NCBI GenBank assembly: GCA_963710355.1
Contig: CAVPZU010000003.1
Coordinates: 744,001-808,000, forward strand
Source of the DNA: Fen-1359 sp963710355
Lineage (GTDB): Bacteria; Planctomycetota; Phycisphaerae; Sedimentisphaerales; Anaerobacaceae
Reading direction: 5' to 3'
Length of the DNA: 64,000 nucleotides
Positions 17,323-25,651 of the stretch are shown one piece after another; the first letter of the stretch is position 1; every line of letters begins with the position of its first letter. The position numbers and the translations under genes are program-made. The notes beneath the pieces were generated by a model. That model made no database searches, was not told where the DNA came from, and worked only from the letters and a program-made list of their open reading frames with translations.

Positions 17323-18430
17323 ATGGAAACGGCACAGATAAAGAAGGGTATTGACGAGCTGTTGGCCCGGGTTAAAGCAATCCGGGACTGGCTTTGATTT
17401 GCCTGCGAAGAGGGCGGAACTAACCCGTATTGAGGAGCAGACGAGCAGACCTAACTTTTGGGACGACCCGGAGCAGGCCCGCAAAATCATTTCGCAGATG
17501 ACCGCGCTCAAATCCATCGTCGAGCCGGCCGACCAGCTCGGCAAAGATTCAAAAGACCTCGCAGAACTTTTTGTTCTCGCAGAAACAGAAAACGATAAAC
17601 AAACCCTTGAACAGCTGGCAAAAGATATGGCGGGGCTTGAAAGAAAATGCCGGCAGGTTGAGATAACCGGCTTGCTTTCGGGTGCTAACGATACGAAGAG
17701 TTGTTTTTTCAGCATCCACGCAGGCGCGGGCGGCACGGAAAGCTGCGACTGGGTGAGTATGCTGCTGCGGATGTACACGCGGTATTTCGACAGGAACGGC
17801 TATAAGTATCAGGAGCTGGATTTGACGGCGGGCGAGGAGGCGGGCATCAGGTCTATACAATTGGAGGTTGTAGGCCCATTCGCCTTCGGCAGATTATCGT
17901 GCGAGACGGGCGTGCATCGCTTGGTGCGCATCAGCCCGTTCGACGCCAACAAGCGCAGACACACGAGTTTCGCCGCCGTCGATTGCATACCGGAATTCGA
18001 TGAAGATATAGATATCGAAATCAAGGAAGAGGATTTGAAGATTGACTACTATCGTGCGGGCGGCCCGGGTGGCCAGAACGTCAATAAGGTAAGCTCCGCC
18101 GTCCGAATGACGCACCTGCCGACCGGCATCGTGGCGCAGTGCCAGAACGAGCGAAGCCAGCACAAGAACAAGGCGGAGGCGCTCAAGGTGCTAAAATCCC
18201 GGCTGTATATCTTAGAGCAGAAAAAGCGGGACGCAGAGCTTGCGAAGCTTTACGGCGATAAGGGCGAAATCGCCTGGGGCAACCAGATTAGAAGCTATGT
18301 CCTTCAGCCTTATCAATTGGTTAAAGACCACAGGACGGATTTTCAGACGGGCAACATCCAGGCTGTTCTCGATGGCGAAATCGACGACTTCATCGAAAGC
18401 TACCTGCAGTTCAGGGCGAAGAACAAATAG
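17323..18430 (+). CDS. prfB: Peptide chain release factor 2 with programmed +1 frameshift
   Basis: Release factor for UGA and UAA. Translation should start at ATG 17323 (METAQIKKGIDELLARVKAI, then RDWL) and reach CTT-TGA at 17392-17397. There a +1 shift moves to the long frame (DLPAKRAELTRIEEQTSRPNFWDD...). This is the classic RF2 autoregulatory site: low RF2 lets the ribosome slip from CUU to UUU and read on. A GGGA at 17384-17387 provides the upstream Shine-Dalgarno-like stimulator, weaker than E. coli's AGGGGG. Downstream are the RF2-type SPF motif (RISPFDANKRRH) and GGPGGQNVNK. The base after TGA is T, not the usual C. Total length about 369 aa is normal. Confidence 0.95.
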
Positions 18431-18514
18431 ACTCCAGACCCCAGACAAATTCACCGCAAAGGCCGTAGAGAAAAAGAAAAATTAAAATATTAACTATAAA
18501 AAAGAGGTATAAAA

Positions 18515-19378
18515 ATGTCGGGGAATGATTCGATTATTCAAATCGTTTATAACATTATTGGTGGCGGTATTGTCGGTGGGTTCACTTGGTTTTGGTCGTG
18601 GGGCAAGAAGAAATGGTATGCCCGGAATTTCAAGCAAATTTTTCAGGACGATGAAGATGGGAACTTTCACTTAATCTACAAATCTCTACAAAGCGATAAG
18701 AAAGATGTGTTCCCACCAGAAAAATCAGGAGTATTTAGAGGAACACCAGCCACAACGAATGTAGGGTTGATCAACTCATGTGCAGATACAAGATCAGTTG
18801 GGTACTTGGTATATGCATTTGGGAAAAATATTAGGAAATCCCCTATAATTGTATCTCATGTCGATGTGGATAAACAGATAAACCTGTCATTCATATCTAT
18901 CGGAGGTCCAACAAACCACAAGACACGAGACATTATGGCGGCTAACAGTCTGATTGATTATGAAAACGGGAAAATAGTTGCAAAAGTCTCAAGAAGTGTC
19001 ATAGTGAAAGACGGTGATGAGGCAGGTTTTGATTATGGTTTCATAGTTAAAATACATCCAACTAATTTTCCTCGAAGAGCATGGATTTGCTCCGGTGGGA
19101 TTGGAGTGTGGGGATGTAGCGGGGCTGCTTGGTATTTGGCACATAGGTGGAATGATATACGAAAACTTGCGGGGAAAAAGGAATTCGTCTGTATAACAAA
19201 AACCAGAAGTGGTATTGATGAGGATACATACTTACTGAAACAGTTTCAGAATAACAAGGATATCGAGAATTATATAAAAGAGGTCGAAAAGAAGAATTCT
19301 AAAGAACAATCTAATGTGACAACTACCACCACAACAACAGGTGAACTAACCTGCACTGAAATACCTCCACCAGAATGA
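18515..19378 (+). CDS. Hypothetical membrane-anchored protein, 287 aa
   Basis: I do not recognise the family with confidence. AAAGAGGTATAAAA before the ATG supports the start. A short hydrophobic N-terminal segment (about residues 8-27, IVYNIIGGGIVGGFTWFW) is followed by a basic stretch (GKKKWYARN), so the rest should be cytoplasmic. The soluble part has FISIGGPTNHKTRDIM, then DYGFIVKIHPTNFPRRAWI and CSGGIGVWGCSGAAWYLA. This alternation of a GGP-N loop, a DYG-I strand and a glycine-rich GGxGxxG loop looks like a Rossmann-type sensor fold. The tail has a run of threonines (TTTTTTT). It is AT-rich relative to its neighbours, and a duplicate fragment lies downstream at 19703. Function unknown. 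Confidence 0.6.
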   Translation: MSGNDSIIQIVYNIIGGGIVGGFTWFWSWGKKKWYARNFKQIFQDDEDGNFHLIYKSLQSDKKDVFPPEKSGVFRGTPATTNVGLINSCADTRSVGYLVYAFGKNIRKSPIIVSHVDVDKQINLSFISIGGPTNHKTRDIMAANSLIDYENGKIVAKVSRSVIVKDGDEAGFDYGFIVKIHPTNFPRRAWICSGGIGVWGCSGAAWYLAHRWNDIRKLAGKKEFVCITKTRSGIDEDTYLLKQFQNNKDIENYIKEVEKKNSKEQSNVTTTTTTTGELTCTEIPPPE

Positions 19379-19702
19379 TGTGATTTGGGTGGCGATGAAA
19401 TGTCAGGATGAACTTTCAGGATGTATTAAATATTCTGGATAGGGGAGTAGAGGCAATTTTTAGTTAAGGAGGTGGCGGGGCCCTGCCGCCGAAGGCGGAC
19501 AGGCGCGGGGGTGATATATGGGGGCGTAAAGGAAACAGACGGCGGAGGAATATCCAATATCCAACATCGAATGTCCAAGTTAAAAAAAGGAGCACAAGTC
19601 AAAAGTCATAAGTCACAAGTAATCAGAATGGCCGTTAAGATACCAGACGGGGGTGTAAAAAATATCAACTGGGGGTTTTAAGTTTCAAATCCCAAAATCC
19701 CC
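19379..19702. other. Intergenic repeat-rich stretch
   Basis: It holds a palindrome (19485), a GAATATCCAATATCCAACATCG-type segment (about 19547-19576) and AAGTCAAAAGTCATAAGTCAC (about 19597-19617). The last is the reverse complement of a segment before fliO (about 25128-25155). No gene is supported. Confidence 0.6.
19485..19499. repeat. GCCGCC-N3-GGCGGA palindrome
   Basis: Spacer GAA; one mismatch in the left arm. Confidence 0.8.
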
Positions 19703-19800
19703 AATTTCAAGCAAATTTTTCAGGACGACGAAGATGGGAACTTTCACTTAGTACACAAATCCCTTGAAAGCAAAAGGGATGCCGCCGGACTTACCAATTA
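19703..19800 (+). pseudogene. Duplicated fragment of the 18515 gene
   Basis: This stretch repeats 18626-18720 with few changes. Both contain AATTTCAAGCAAATTTTTCA, then GGACGA(T/C)GAAGATGGGAACT and TTCACTTA, corresponding to residues about 38-65 of the 287-aa protein. It then diverges and stops at TAG 19798-19800. It has no start codon, so it is a relic of a second copy or of an unequal exchange. Confidence 0.75.
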
Positions 19801-19992
19801 GAAAAGCGGGTAAATGAATGGTGCTATTGCGGTGCCTCCCAGCAGTACAATCAAACCCAAAAGAAGCAACATGATTATTATGGGCAGCAACCACCATTTT
19901 TTATTATGTTTTAAAAACAGCCAGAACTCTTTGACCAGCGTTGGCCGTTTTTCCCGGGCGATTTTACTGAATTGACTATCTTTCTCTGGCAT
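19798..19992 (-). CDS. DUF5989-like small membrane protein
   Basis: A 64-aa protein with an N-terminal basic region, then the pattern EFWLFLKHNKKWWLLPIIIM, one transmembrane helix (LLLLGLIVLLGG) and a PFIYPLF end. This pattern of KKWWLLP followed by a single helix and APFIY is typical of the DUF5989 family, which is regularly found beside SxtJ-like and carbamoyltransferase genes, as here. Its biochemical role is not established; it may be an accessory membrane subunit of the modification enzyme. It is the last gene of the minus-strand cassette, 14 bp after the SxtJ-like gene. Confidence 0.8.
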   Translation of the reverse strand: MPEKDSQFSKIAREKRPTLVKEFWLFLKHNKKWWLLPIIIMLLLLGLIVLLGGTAIAPFIYPLF

Positions 19993-20006
19993 TGCATTTC
20001 TCCAAT

Positions 20007-20426
20007 TTAAAACTGGTGAAAGTATCGGCTAAGATTTTCGGGCGGCTTCCGCGCAACCCAATAACTTTTCGCTTCCTGGTCAAACTTTTGATTGAGCAGG
20101 TCCTTACCCATTAAACGAAAAACCACGCCTAAAGGTGTAATCAGTAAAAAGTAAAATAGTGCCATTAATATAAAACTGACGACCCATCCTATAGGAAAAG
20201 TTATTAAAATTAAACCCAGATATATTAACCTTGTCAGTTTAATCGAAATTAAACTTGTCAGGAAAATAATAATTCCCAAAGCCCAAATAGCCAATGACCA
20301 TTCAATCCCAATCCCTTTAAATACATATAGCAGCAAGCCAAGAATAGCCGTTGCGATTAAGGCTATTTTCCCAAAGTCACGAAGCTCCTTGAGATTTGGA
20401 TTCCATTTTATTTCAACTAACGACAT
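20007..20426 (-). CDS. SxtJ-like membrane protein
   Basis: A 139-aa protein with three or four hydrophobic segments (near residues 20-36, 45-62, 66-83 and 85-108). It is followed by a soluble tail with PLGVVFRLMGKDLLNQKFD and SYWVARKPPENLSRYFHQF. The tail pattern (RLMGKD-L...W..R) is that of the SxtJ family, named from saxitoxin clusters but widespread beside NodU/CmcH carbamoyltransferases. Its role is unknown; the conserved pairing suggests it tethers or assists the carbamoyltransferase at the membrane. It lies 19 bp after the carbamoyltransferase stop. Confidence 0.8.
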   Translation of the reverse strand: MSLVEIKWNPNLKELRDFGKIALIATAILGLLLYVFKGIGIEWSLAIWALGIIIFLTSLISIKLTRLIYLGLILITFPIGWVVSFILMALFYFLLITPLGVVFRLMGKDLLNQKFDQEAKSYWVARKPPENLSRYFHQF

Positions 20427-20445
20427 TTTATATGTTCCTCTTTAT

Positions 20446-22281
20446 TTAATCCGGCTGGAATTGCGCCTTATATTCTTCTACCTCATGTTCCATAGCCTGT
20501 GGCTGCTCTTCCTTGTAAAGCAGCTGATTTTCCATAACTAAGACATCCATGTTCGTTGCCATGAAACAGCGATACGCATCCTCTGGCGAACATACGATTG
20601 GCTCTCCACGAATATTGAAGCTTGTATTAATAATAACCGAACATCCGGTCTTTGCCTTGAATAAGCTGATTAATCTGTGCAGTTTCGGATTTCGCTGGTG
20701 GTCAACTGTCTGAACACGCGCCGAATAATCCACATGTGTTATGGCCGGCACGACACTGCGTTTGATTTTCAGTTTATTCAGACCTTTCAAATTTCGCGAT
20801 TGTTCATCAGAAGATAAACGTTTTTCCTCTTTAACAGGAGCTACCAGCAGCATATAAGGGCTTTCATCTTTTGGCCGCATATCGAAATAGATGCCCACAT
20901 CTTCTTTTAATACGCATGGCGCGAATGGACGAAAAGATTCACGGAACTTGATTTTAAGATTCATCTTCGTATGCATTTCCTCGCTCCGCGCGTCGCCAAT
21001 AATACTACGGTTTCCTAATGCGCGTGGCCCAAATTCCATTCGTCCCTGGAACCAGCCGATTACTTTTTCCTGATTTATTAAATCTGCCGCCTTGTCCAAT
21101 AACTGCTCTTCATTATCGTAGGAATGGTACTTGGCGTTAACTGAATCGAGGAATTGGCATATTTGCTTATTGTTGTAAGCAGGCCCTAATAATGAAGCGT
21201 GCTGCTTGTCACTGCCATTGGCTTTACGCTCGTTTTCCAGCAGTTGGTACCAGACAAATAACGCCGCTCCAAGGGACCCGCCGGCATCACCTGCTGCCGG
21301 CTGAATCCAGATATTATCAAACGGGCCTTCCGTAAGGATACGTCCGTTACCGACGCAGTTAAGGGCCACACCTCCCGCCAGTACCAGGTTTTTCATTTTA
21401 GTCTGCTGATGAACATGTCTTGACAGTCGTAGCATTATTTCCTCAGTTACTTTCTGAATTGATGCTGCTATATCCATCTCTCGCTGTGTCAGTGGTGATT
21501 CCGCCTTGCGGGCAGGACCGCCAAAAAGCCTTGCAAATTTTGGACCTGTCATAACGGTTTTATGGCAATATGGAAAATACGACATATTCAAGTGGAATGA
21601 ACCGTCTTCTTTTAGGTCGATTAATTTTTCCATTATGATGTCGTAGTATATTGGTTCACCATAAGGTGCCAGCCCCATTAGTTTGTATTCACCGGAATTG
21701 ACCCTGAAACCCGTAAAATAAGTAAAGGCTGAATAAAGCAGACCAAGCGAATGCGGAAATTTTATTATATTGGTTAATTCGATTTTATTATTTCTACCCA
21801 CTCCATACGAAGATGTCGCCCACTCACCAACTCCATCCAAAGTTAAAATAGCCGCCTCTTCAAAAGGAGAAGGAAAGAATGCACTGGCAGCGTGTGATTC
21901 ATGGTGCTCAGTAAAAATATAACGGCCTTTATATTTATAATTTAATGCCTTGTCCATCTGGCGGGGAAGATGCAATTTTTGTTGCAGCCACAAAGGCATT
22001 CCCATGAGAAACTGTCCGAAACCTCGCGGGGCGTAAGCGATATAAGTTTCGAGCAATCTTTCAAATTTTAAAAGCGGTTTATCATAAAAAGCAACATAAT
22101 CCAGTTGTTCCGCATCGATGCCGCCGGCTTCCAGGCAATAATTGACCGCATTTAATGGAAAATTATAGTCGTGTTTTTTTCGGGTAAATCGCTCTTCTTG
22201 AGCAGCAGCGATAATTTCGCCATTACGTACAAGTGTCGCAGCACTGTCATGATAAAATGCTGATATTCCCAGTATATTCAT
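20446..22281 (-). CDS. Carbamoyltransferase of the NodU/CmcH family
   Basis: A 611-aa enzyme expected to transfer a carbamoyl group from carbamoyl phosphate, via ATP activation, to a hydroxyl on a sugar or secondary metabolite. The N-terminal domain opens MNILGISAFYHDSAATLVRN and has AAAQEERFTRKKHD, then TEHHESHAASAFFPSPF with the metal-binding histidines. The C-terminal YrdC-like part shows GWFQGRMEFGPRALGNRSI, FRPFAPCVL and TSFNIRGEPIVCSPEDA. Length is normal. Followed by SxtJ-like and DUF5989-like genes and preceded by an SGNH-TPR gene, it probably modifies an extracellular glycan or lipid-linked sugar; the acceptor is unknown. Confidence 0.93.
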   Translation of the reverse strand: MNILGISAFYHDSAATLVRNGEIIAAAQEERFTRKKHDYNFPLNAVNYCLEAGGIDAEQLDYVAFYDKPLLKFERLLETYIAYAPRGFGQFLMGMPLWLQQKLHLPRQMDKALNYKYKGRYIFTEHHESHAASAFFPSPFEEAAILTLDGVGEWATSSYGVGRNNKIELTNIIKFPHSLGLLYSAFTYFTGFRVNSGEYKLMGLAPYGEPIYYDIIMEKLIDLKEDGSFHLNMSYFPYCHKTVMTGPKFARLFGGPARKAESPLTQREMDIAASIQKVTEEIMLRLSRHVHQQTKMKNLVLAGGVALNCVGNGRILTEGPFDNIWIQPAAGDAGGSLGAALFVWYQLLENERKANGSDKQHASLLGPAYNNKQICQFLDSVNAKYHSYDNEEQLLDKAADLINQEKVIGWFQGRMEFGPRALGNRSIIGDARSEEMHTKMNLKIKFRESFRPFAPCVLKEDVGIYFDMRPKDESPYMLLVAPVKEEKRLSSDEQSRNLKGLNKLKIKRSVVPAITHVDYSARVQTVDHQRNPKLHRLISLFKAKTGCSVIINTSFNIRGEPIVCSPEDAYRCFMATNMDVLVMENQLLYKEEQPQAMEHEVEEYKAQFQPD

Positions 22282-22334
22282 AATTTTGTGTTATGGAGAA
22301 AACAATAAATTCTGTAAATTCTATGGTTCAACCA

Positions 22335-24488
22335 TTATTTTTTGGTTAGCCTGTCTAATTCTTTTTTGAATATCAAATAGTCTTTATTATTGGGGTCAGA
22401 TAGAGTTTCCGTTGCCGCACGTAAATTAGAAATTGCCTCGTCAATTTTGCCTTCCCGTTCCAGCATAATGCCGAGAGTGTAATAATAGGGTCCTGTTTGG
22501 TTTTTAGGAAAAATTGATATTGCGTTCATAAGGACCTTTTTGGCCTTCGTATGATTGCCGCTCTCATAAAGCGCCTGGGCATAATAAAGATGTATTTCAG
22601 GAGGGGCCTTCGGATTGAATGTTAATGATTTAGAGAAGTATTTAACGGCACCTTTAAAATCTTTTTTGGCATAAAGAACGCTTGCCAGACCCGAATATAC
22701 AGTATAAGAGGGGGATATTTTCACACATTCTTGGTAAGCTCCTGCCGCTTCATCAAGTTTTCCCTGCTGTTGTAAGGCTTGTGCCAGCCCCAGTTTGACC
22801 TGATAGTATGGAGAATGTTTGAGTATATTTTGGCACTGTGCAGCGGCTGCAGATGGGTTTTTAAGGCCAATATACAAAAGCTGAGCATATCTCCATACTA
22901 ACAATACATCTGATGGATATTGTTTTATGGTTTTTTCATATTGTTCTGCGATAGCTTTCAAGCCGGACGGGCTTGTATAAACCTTGAGCTCGTCTAATTG
23001 CTTTTCAAATTCTCTGACCTGCGTATCGTAATACAATTGATTAGTAAAAGGCGGATGTCGAATAACCTCAAACAGCAATTTACCTGTGATTATATACTGA
23101 TCCCACCCGGTATAGGCCAGACGTTCAGTACAGTCCTGCTCACTCATAATAGGATGATTGCTTTTATTCTTAATTTGTTCGGGTAGTATCTTCTCAACTT
23201 GCTCAAGTACCGTCCGGGCCAGGATATAGTTACCCTTAAATCTTAAATGAACATGCTCGTAAAATAATTCTTTACCCGGAGTTTCGTGAGGGCTGTTTTG
23301 GTCAAAAGCTGTAATAGCATCAGTAAAATAAACCCCATCTTTAGCTTTGCTTTCGGCTACTTGTTGAATAATGCTATTGATTCTGGTATCAGAACGGAAT
23401 CGCAGTGTGTCAAATTGGCGTGCTTGAACATATTTGTCACGTGCCTGGTCATATTGCTCTATGGCCCAGTAGCATCGTCCCAGGCGGAACTGAAGGTCTG
23501 CGTAGGTATCATCAATTTTGGCAGCTTCCAGATAATATTTGATTGCTTCGGCATAATTAGCGGTTTTTTCATTTGTAACGCCTTGTTCATAGATTGTGTC
23601 CCAATTCTGTTTTTCTGCGTCACTTAAGTTTTGTTTGTGCAGAGAAGCGAATGGAGGGCAGTCTTTCAGATTACTGCCTACATTGCATAATATTACTTTT
23701 GCACCGGCTTTTAAACCGGTCTCACAAATATCTTTCAGGTTTTGTTCAAAATGGTTATAGACATACTCCAACGCAGGGTCGTCCAAACGCACCTGTTTTT
23801 TCAAAAACATTCCCATACCTTCCCAAGATTGGGGAATTGTCTTGTCTGTTGCAATGGAGCCTAAAAGGGTATCTAAAAGCTGCCCAATTCTGGTTGATTT
23901 TATGGCTATATTTGCTCGTATAGCCGATAAGCTTGGAGAAATAGGTGCAAAAATGGTACCTGCACCATACGGCCCTACAACTTCGTTGTTTCCTAAATAC
24001 AAGACAAAAAGGTCTGGCTGATGACGAGCACAATCTTTAGCTATTGGCAGGATAACATGGGAGTTTATTGCAGTTGTTGCGACGTTAATGACCTCGAAAT
24101 TTGTTTGCGGATATTTATTATTTAATAATGCCTCGAGAATCCGGCCAAAATTATATGCTTGTTCTGGCACACCCATTGCAGCTGAAGAACCCAATACAAA
24201 GATTCTATATGTGTTCTCTGGTTTATTGGCATAGAAGACAAATGGATAAAATTGGCGGATAAGATTGGCAGGAAAAAAGAGACGGGTAAATTTTGGATTA
24301 TCACAATATGCTTTTTTGCCGTTAAGTTTACATTTAATTATTGCATGGGGGGAATAGCCAAAATCAATAATTCTCAAACCAATTTCTGCAAAAATGAGCA
24401 ATAGAATGGGAATAACGATTATGGCTATTATACGAAATAACCACAACCTCCAGCCTGTCGCTCTTTGCAAAGCCTTGGATTTTTCCAT
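22335..24488 (-). CDS. Membrane-anchored SGNH-hydrolase-like protein with TPR repeats
   Basis: About 717 aa from the ATG at 24488 (MEKSKALQRATGW); the same frame is open back to an ATG at 24533. One transmembrane helix (IIAIIVIPILLLIFAEIGL) anchors an outward-facing domain. Its SGNH signatures are FVLGSSAAMG (nucleophile Ser), LYLGNNEV (Gly/Asn block) and the late EHVHLRFKGN (catalytic His). TPR-like repeats interrupt and follow it (NYAEAIKYYLEAAKIDDTYA, KLDEAAGAYQECVKISPSYT). The fold suggests acetyl-ester transfer or hydrolysis on a glycan. It is the first gene of the minus-strand run that continues with the carbamoyltransferase 53 bp later, so both may decorate the same polymer. TPRs in this position are unusual for an SGNH enzyme. 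Confidence 0.8.
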   Translation of the reverse strand: MEKSKALQRATGWRLWLFRIIAIIVIPILLLIFAEIGLRIIDFGYSPHAIIKCKLNGKKAYCDNPKFTRLFFPANLIRQFYPFVFYANKPENTYRIFVLGSSAAMGVPEQAYNFGRILEALLNNKYPQTNFEVINVATTAINSHVILPIAKDCARHQPDLFVLYLGNNEVVGPYGAGTIFAPISPSLSAIRANIAIKSTRIGQLLDTLLGSIATDKTIPQSWEGMGMFLKKQVRLDDPALEYVYNHFEQNLKDICETGLKAGAKVILCNVGSNLKDCPPFASLHKQNLSDAEKQNWDTIYEQGVTNEKTANYAEAIKYYLEAAKIDDTYADLQFRLGRCYWAIEQYDQARDKYVQARQFDTLRFRSDTRINSIIQQVAESKAKDGVYFTDAITAFDQNSPHETPGKELFYEHVHLRFKGNYILARTVLEQVEKILPEQIKNKSNHPIMSEQDCTERLAYTGWDQYIITGKLLFEVIRHPPFTNQLYYDTQVREFEKQLDELKVYTSPSGLKAIAEQYEKTIKQYPSDVLLVWRYAQLLYIGLKNPSAAAAQCQNILKHSPYYQVKLGLAQALQQQGKLDEAAGAYQECVKISPSYTVYSGLASVLYAKKDFKGAVKYFSKSLTFNPKAPPEIHLYYAQALYESGNHTKAKKVLMNAISIFPKNQTGPYYYTLGIMLEREGKIDEAISNLRAATETLSDPNNKDYLIFKKELDRLTKK

Positions 24489-25035
24489 ATTTTTTTTCTT
24501 TCGAGAATTTATTTGCATATGGTTAAAAAACAAAAATCCTAAAATTTGGTTTTAGTTAATTTAAAATAGTATCATAAAATTCTTTTAAAAAATAAGTTTA
24601 CAACTAATGAGTTAACCATTAATCCGCACCGGGAGACATCAGTATCTGCTTATATATCGGGTATTTAGCCCTGTTTTTCTATATGAAAAATGCTTTTTTG
24701 AATTAATATTGGATTCGTACCTTGCAATTATCATATAAAGCTATATAATACCAAATTTCCGAAATTTTCAAAAGAGCAAGACTACTTATCTTTAAGAAGA
24801 GGTGAAATTCAGGCTGGAGCGTAGACTTTTTTCTCTGTCCAAACGCTGTTTTTTCCTTTCCCCCTTATATTTTTTCATGTGTCCGCGGCGATGGCACCGA
24901 GAGGGGTGCCGTAAAGTTCCGAGACAATGGTGTTAAATTTATCAACTAATACTCTGTCCCGATAAATTGGGAAAGCACGAGTTTTCCTTCGAAAAAGGGG
25001 CGTTTGGGGGCAAAAACGGGGGCGTATCACGATTC

Positions 25036-25051
25036 AGGCACAAGTTTTGCA
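25036..25051 (+). promoter_or_regulatory. Probable sigma-54 promoter for fliOPQR-flhB
   Basis: AGGCACAAGTTTTGCA matches the -24/-12 consensus TGGCACG-N4-TTGCA with GG and GC exactly 12 bases apart and one mismatch at the first base. It is 118 bases before the fliO ATG. Confidence 0.6.
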
Positions 25052-25088
25052 CATATACCGTTGTCGTTCGTCTAAACTGCCCCCGCCA

Positions 25089-25103
25089 TCCGCCTGCGGC
25101 GGA
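25089..25103. repeat. TCCGCC-N3-GGCGGA palindrome
   Basis: Spacer TGC. It is embedded in a longer imperfect inverted repeat (GCCCCCGCCA...GGGGGC) between the promoter and the fliO start. Confidence 0.85.
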
Positions 25104-25168
25104 CGGGGGCTAAACAAACGACGAAAGACTTGTGACTTATGACTTGTGACTTTTGACTTATAGTTAGT

Positions 25169-25609
25169 ATGGTTCAGAATAGAAAAACTATTATCTTTCT
25201 TGGGTTGCTGCTGGTGGCGGGGGGATTTTGCGCAGCGGCGATGTCAAGACAAGCAGATAGTGTAAAACAAACAGAAAACATCTTGAAGACACAGGCCAAA
25301 GATGTGAATTTTCCTTTTGCGGGTGGTGAGCATTTTAAGACCGGCGAATTGTTTTACAAGATGGTCTTTGCGGTGCTGGTGGTCGTTGCGCTTGCGATAG
25401 GGGTGATGTATTTTTTGAAGAGGCTGCTGCCGAAAATAGCGAGGCTGCCGGCCAAACAGATACGGATTGTCGAGACGGTCTCTTTAGGCCAGCACAGGAA
25501 TATTTACCTTATAGAGGTTTCGGGCAGGCGGCTTCTGATAGGCGGCACGAACGAAACGATAACCAGATTGGCGGATTTGAGTGAGCCGGCGGAATTAAGC
25601 GAAGAGTGA
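25169..25609 (+). CDS. fliO: Flagellar biosynthesis protein FliO
   Basis: Accessory protein that helps assemble the FliP ring of the flagellar type III export gate. At 146 aa it has an N-terminal signal-like segment, a periplasmic stretch, and one transmembrane helix (MVFAVLVVVALAIGVMYFLKRL, about residues 68-89). A cytoplasmic domain follows with the FliO pattern IRIVETVSLGQHRNIYLIEV and RRLLIGGTNETITRLADL. FliO is weakly conserved in sequence, but position directly before fliP supports the call. The ATG at 25169 follows TTATAGTTAGT with little Shine-Dalgarno signal. Confidence 0.85.
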   Translation: MVQNRKTIIFLGLLLVAGGFCAAAMSRQADSVKQTENILKTQAKDVNFPFAGGEHFKTGELFYKMVFAVLVVVALAIGVMYFLKRLLPKIARLPAKQIRIVETVSLGQHRNIYLIEVSGRRLLIGGTNETITRLADLSEPAELSEE

Positions 25610-25651
25610 AGGGTTAGGAGAGAAGGGTGAAGAGTAATTGAAGAACGGATT

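Larger units (their letters stand above)
24534..25168. other. Intergenic region between divergent SGNH-TPR and fliO genes
   Basis: About 635 bases. The left third is AT-rich and should carry the promoter of the minus-strand cassette. Near 24890-24920 there is a small hairpin (GGCACC, loop, GGGTGCC). A sigma-54-like promoter is at 25036, a palindrome at 25089, and a GACTTGTGACTTATGACTTG repeat at about 25127-25160. No gene is supported. Confidence 0.6.

Noticed and set aside
19472..19681. 69-codon plus-strand frame
   Set aside because: It reads through the palindrome and other dispersed repeats; no coding character.
24890..24945. Possible riboswitch near the GGCACC...GGGTGCC hairpin
   Set aside because: Only one short stem is evident and none of the conserved cores I know (for example of c-di-GMP or cobalamin riboswitches) is present.
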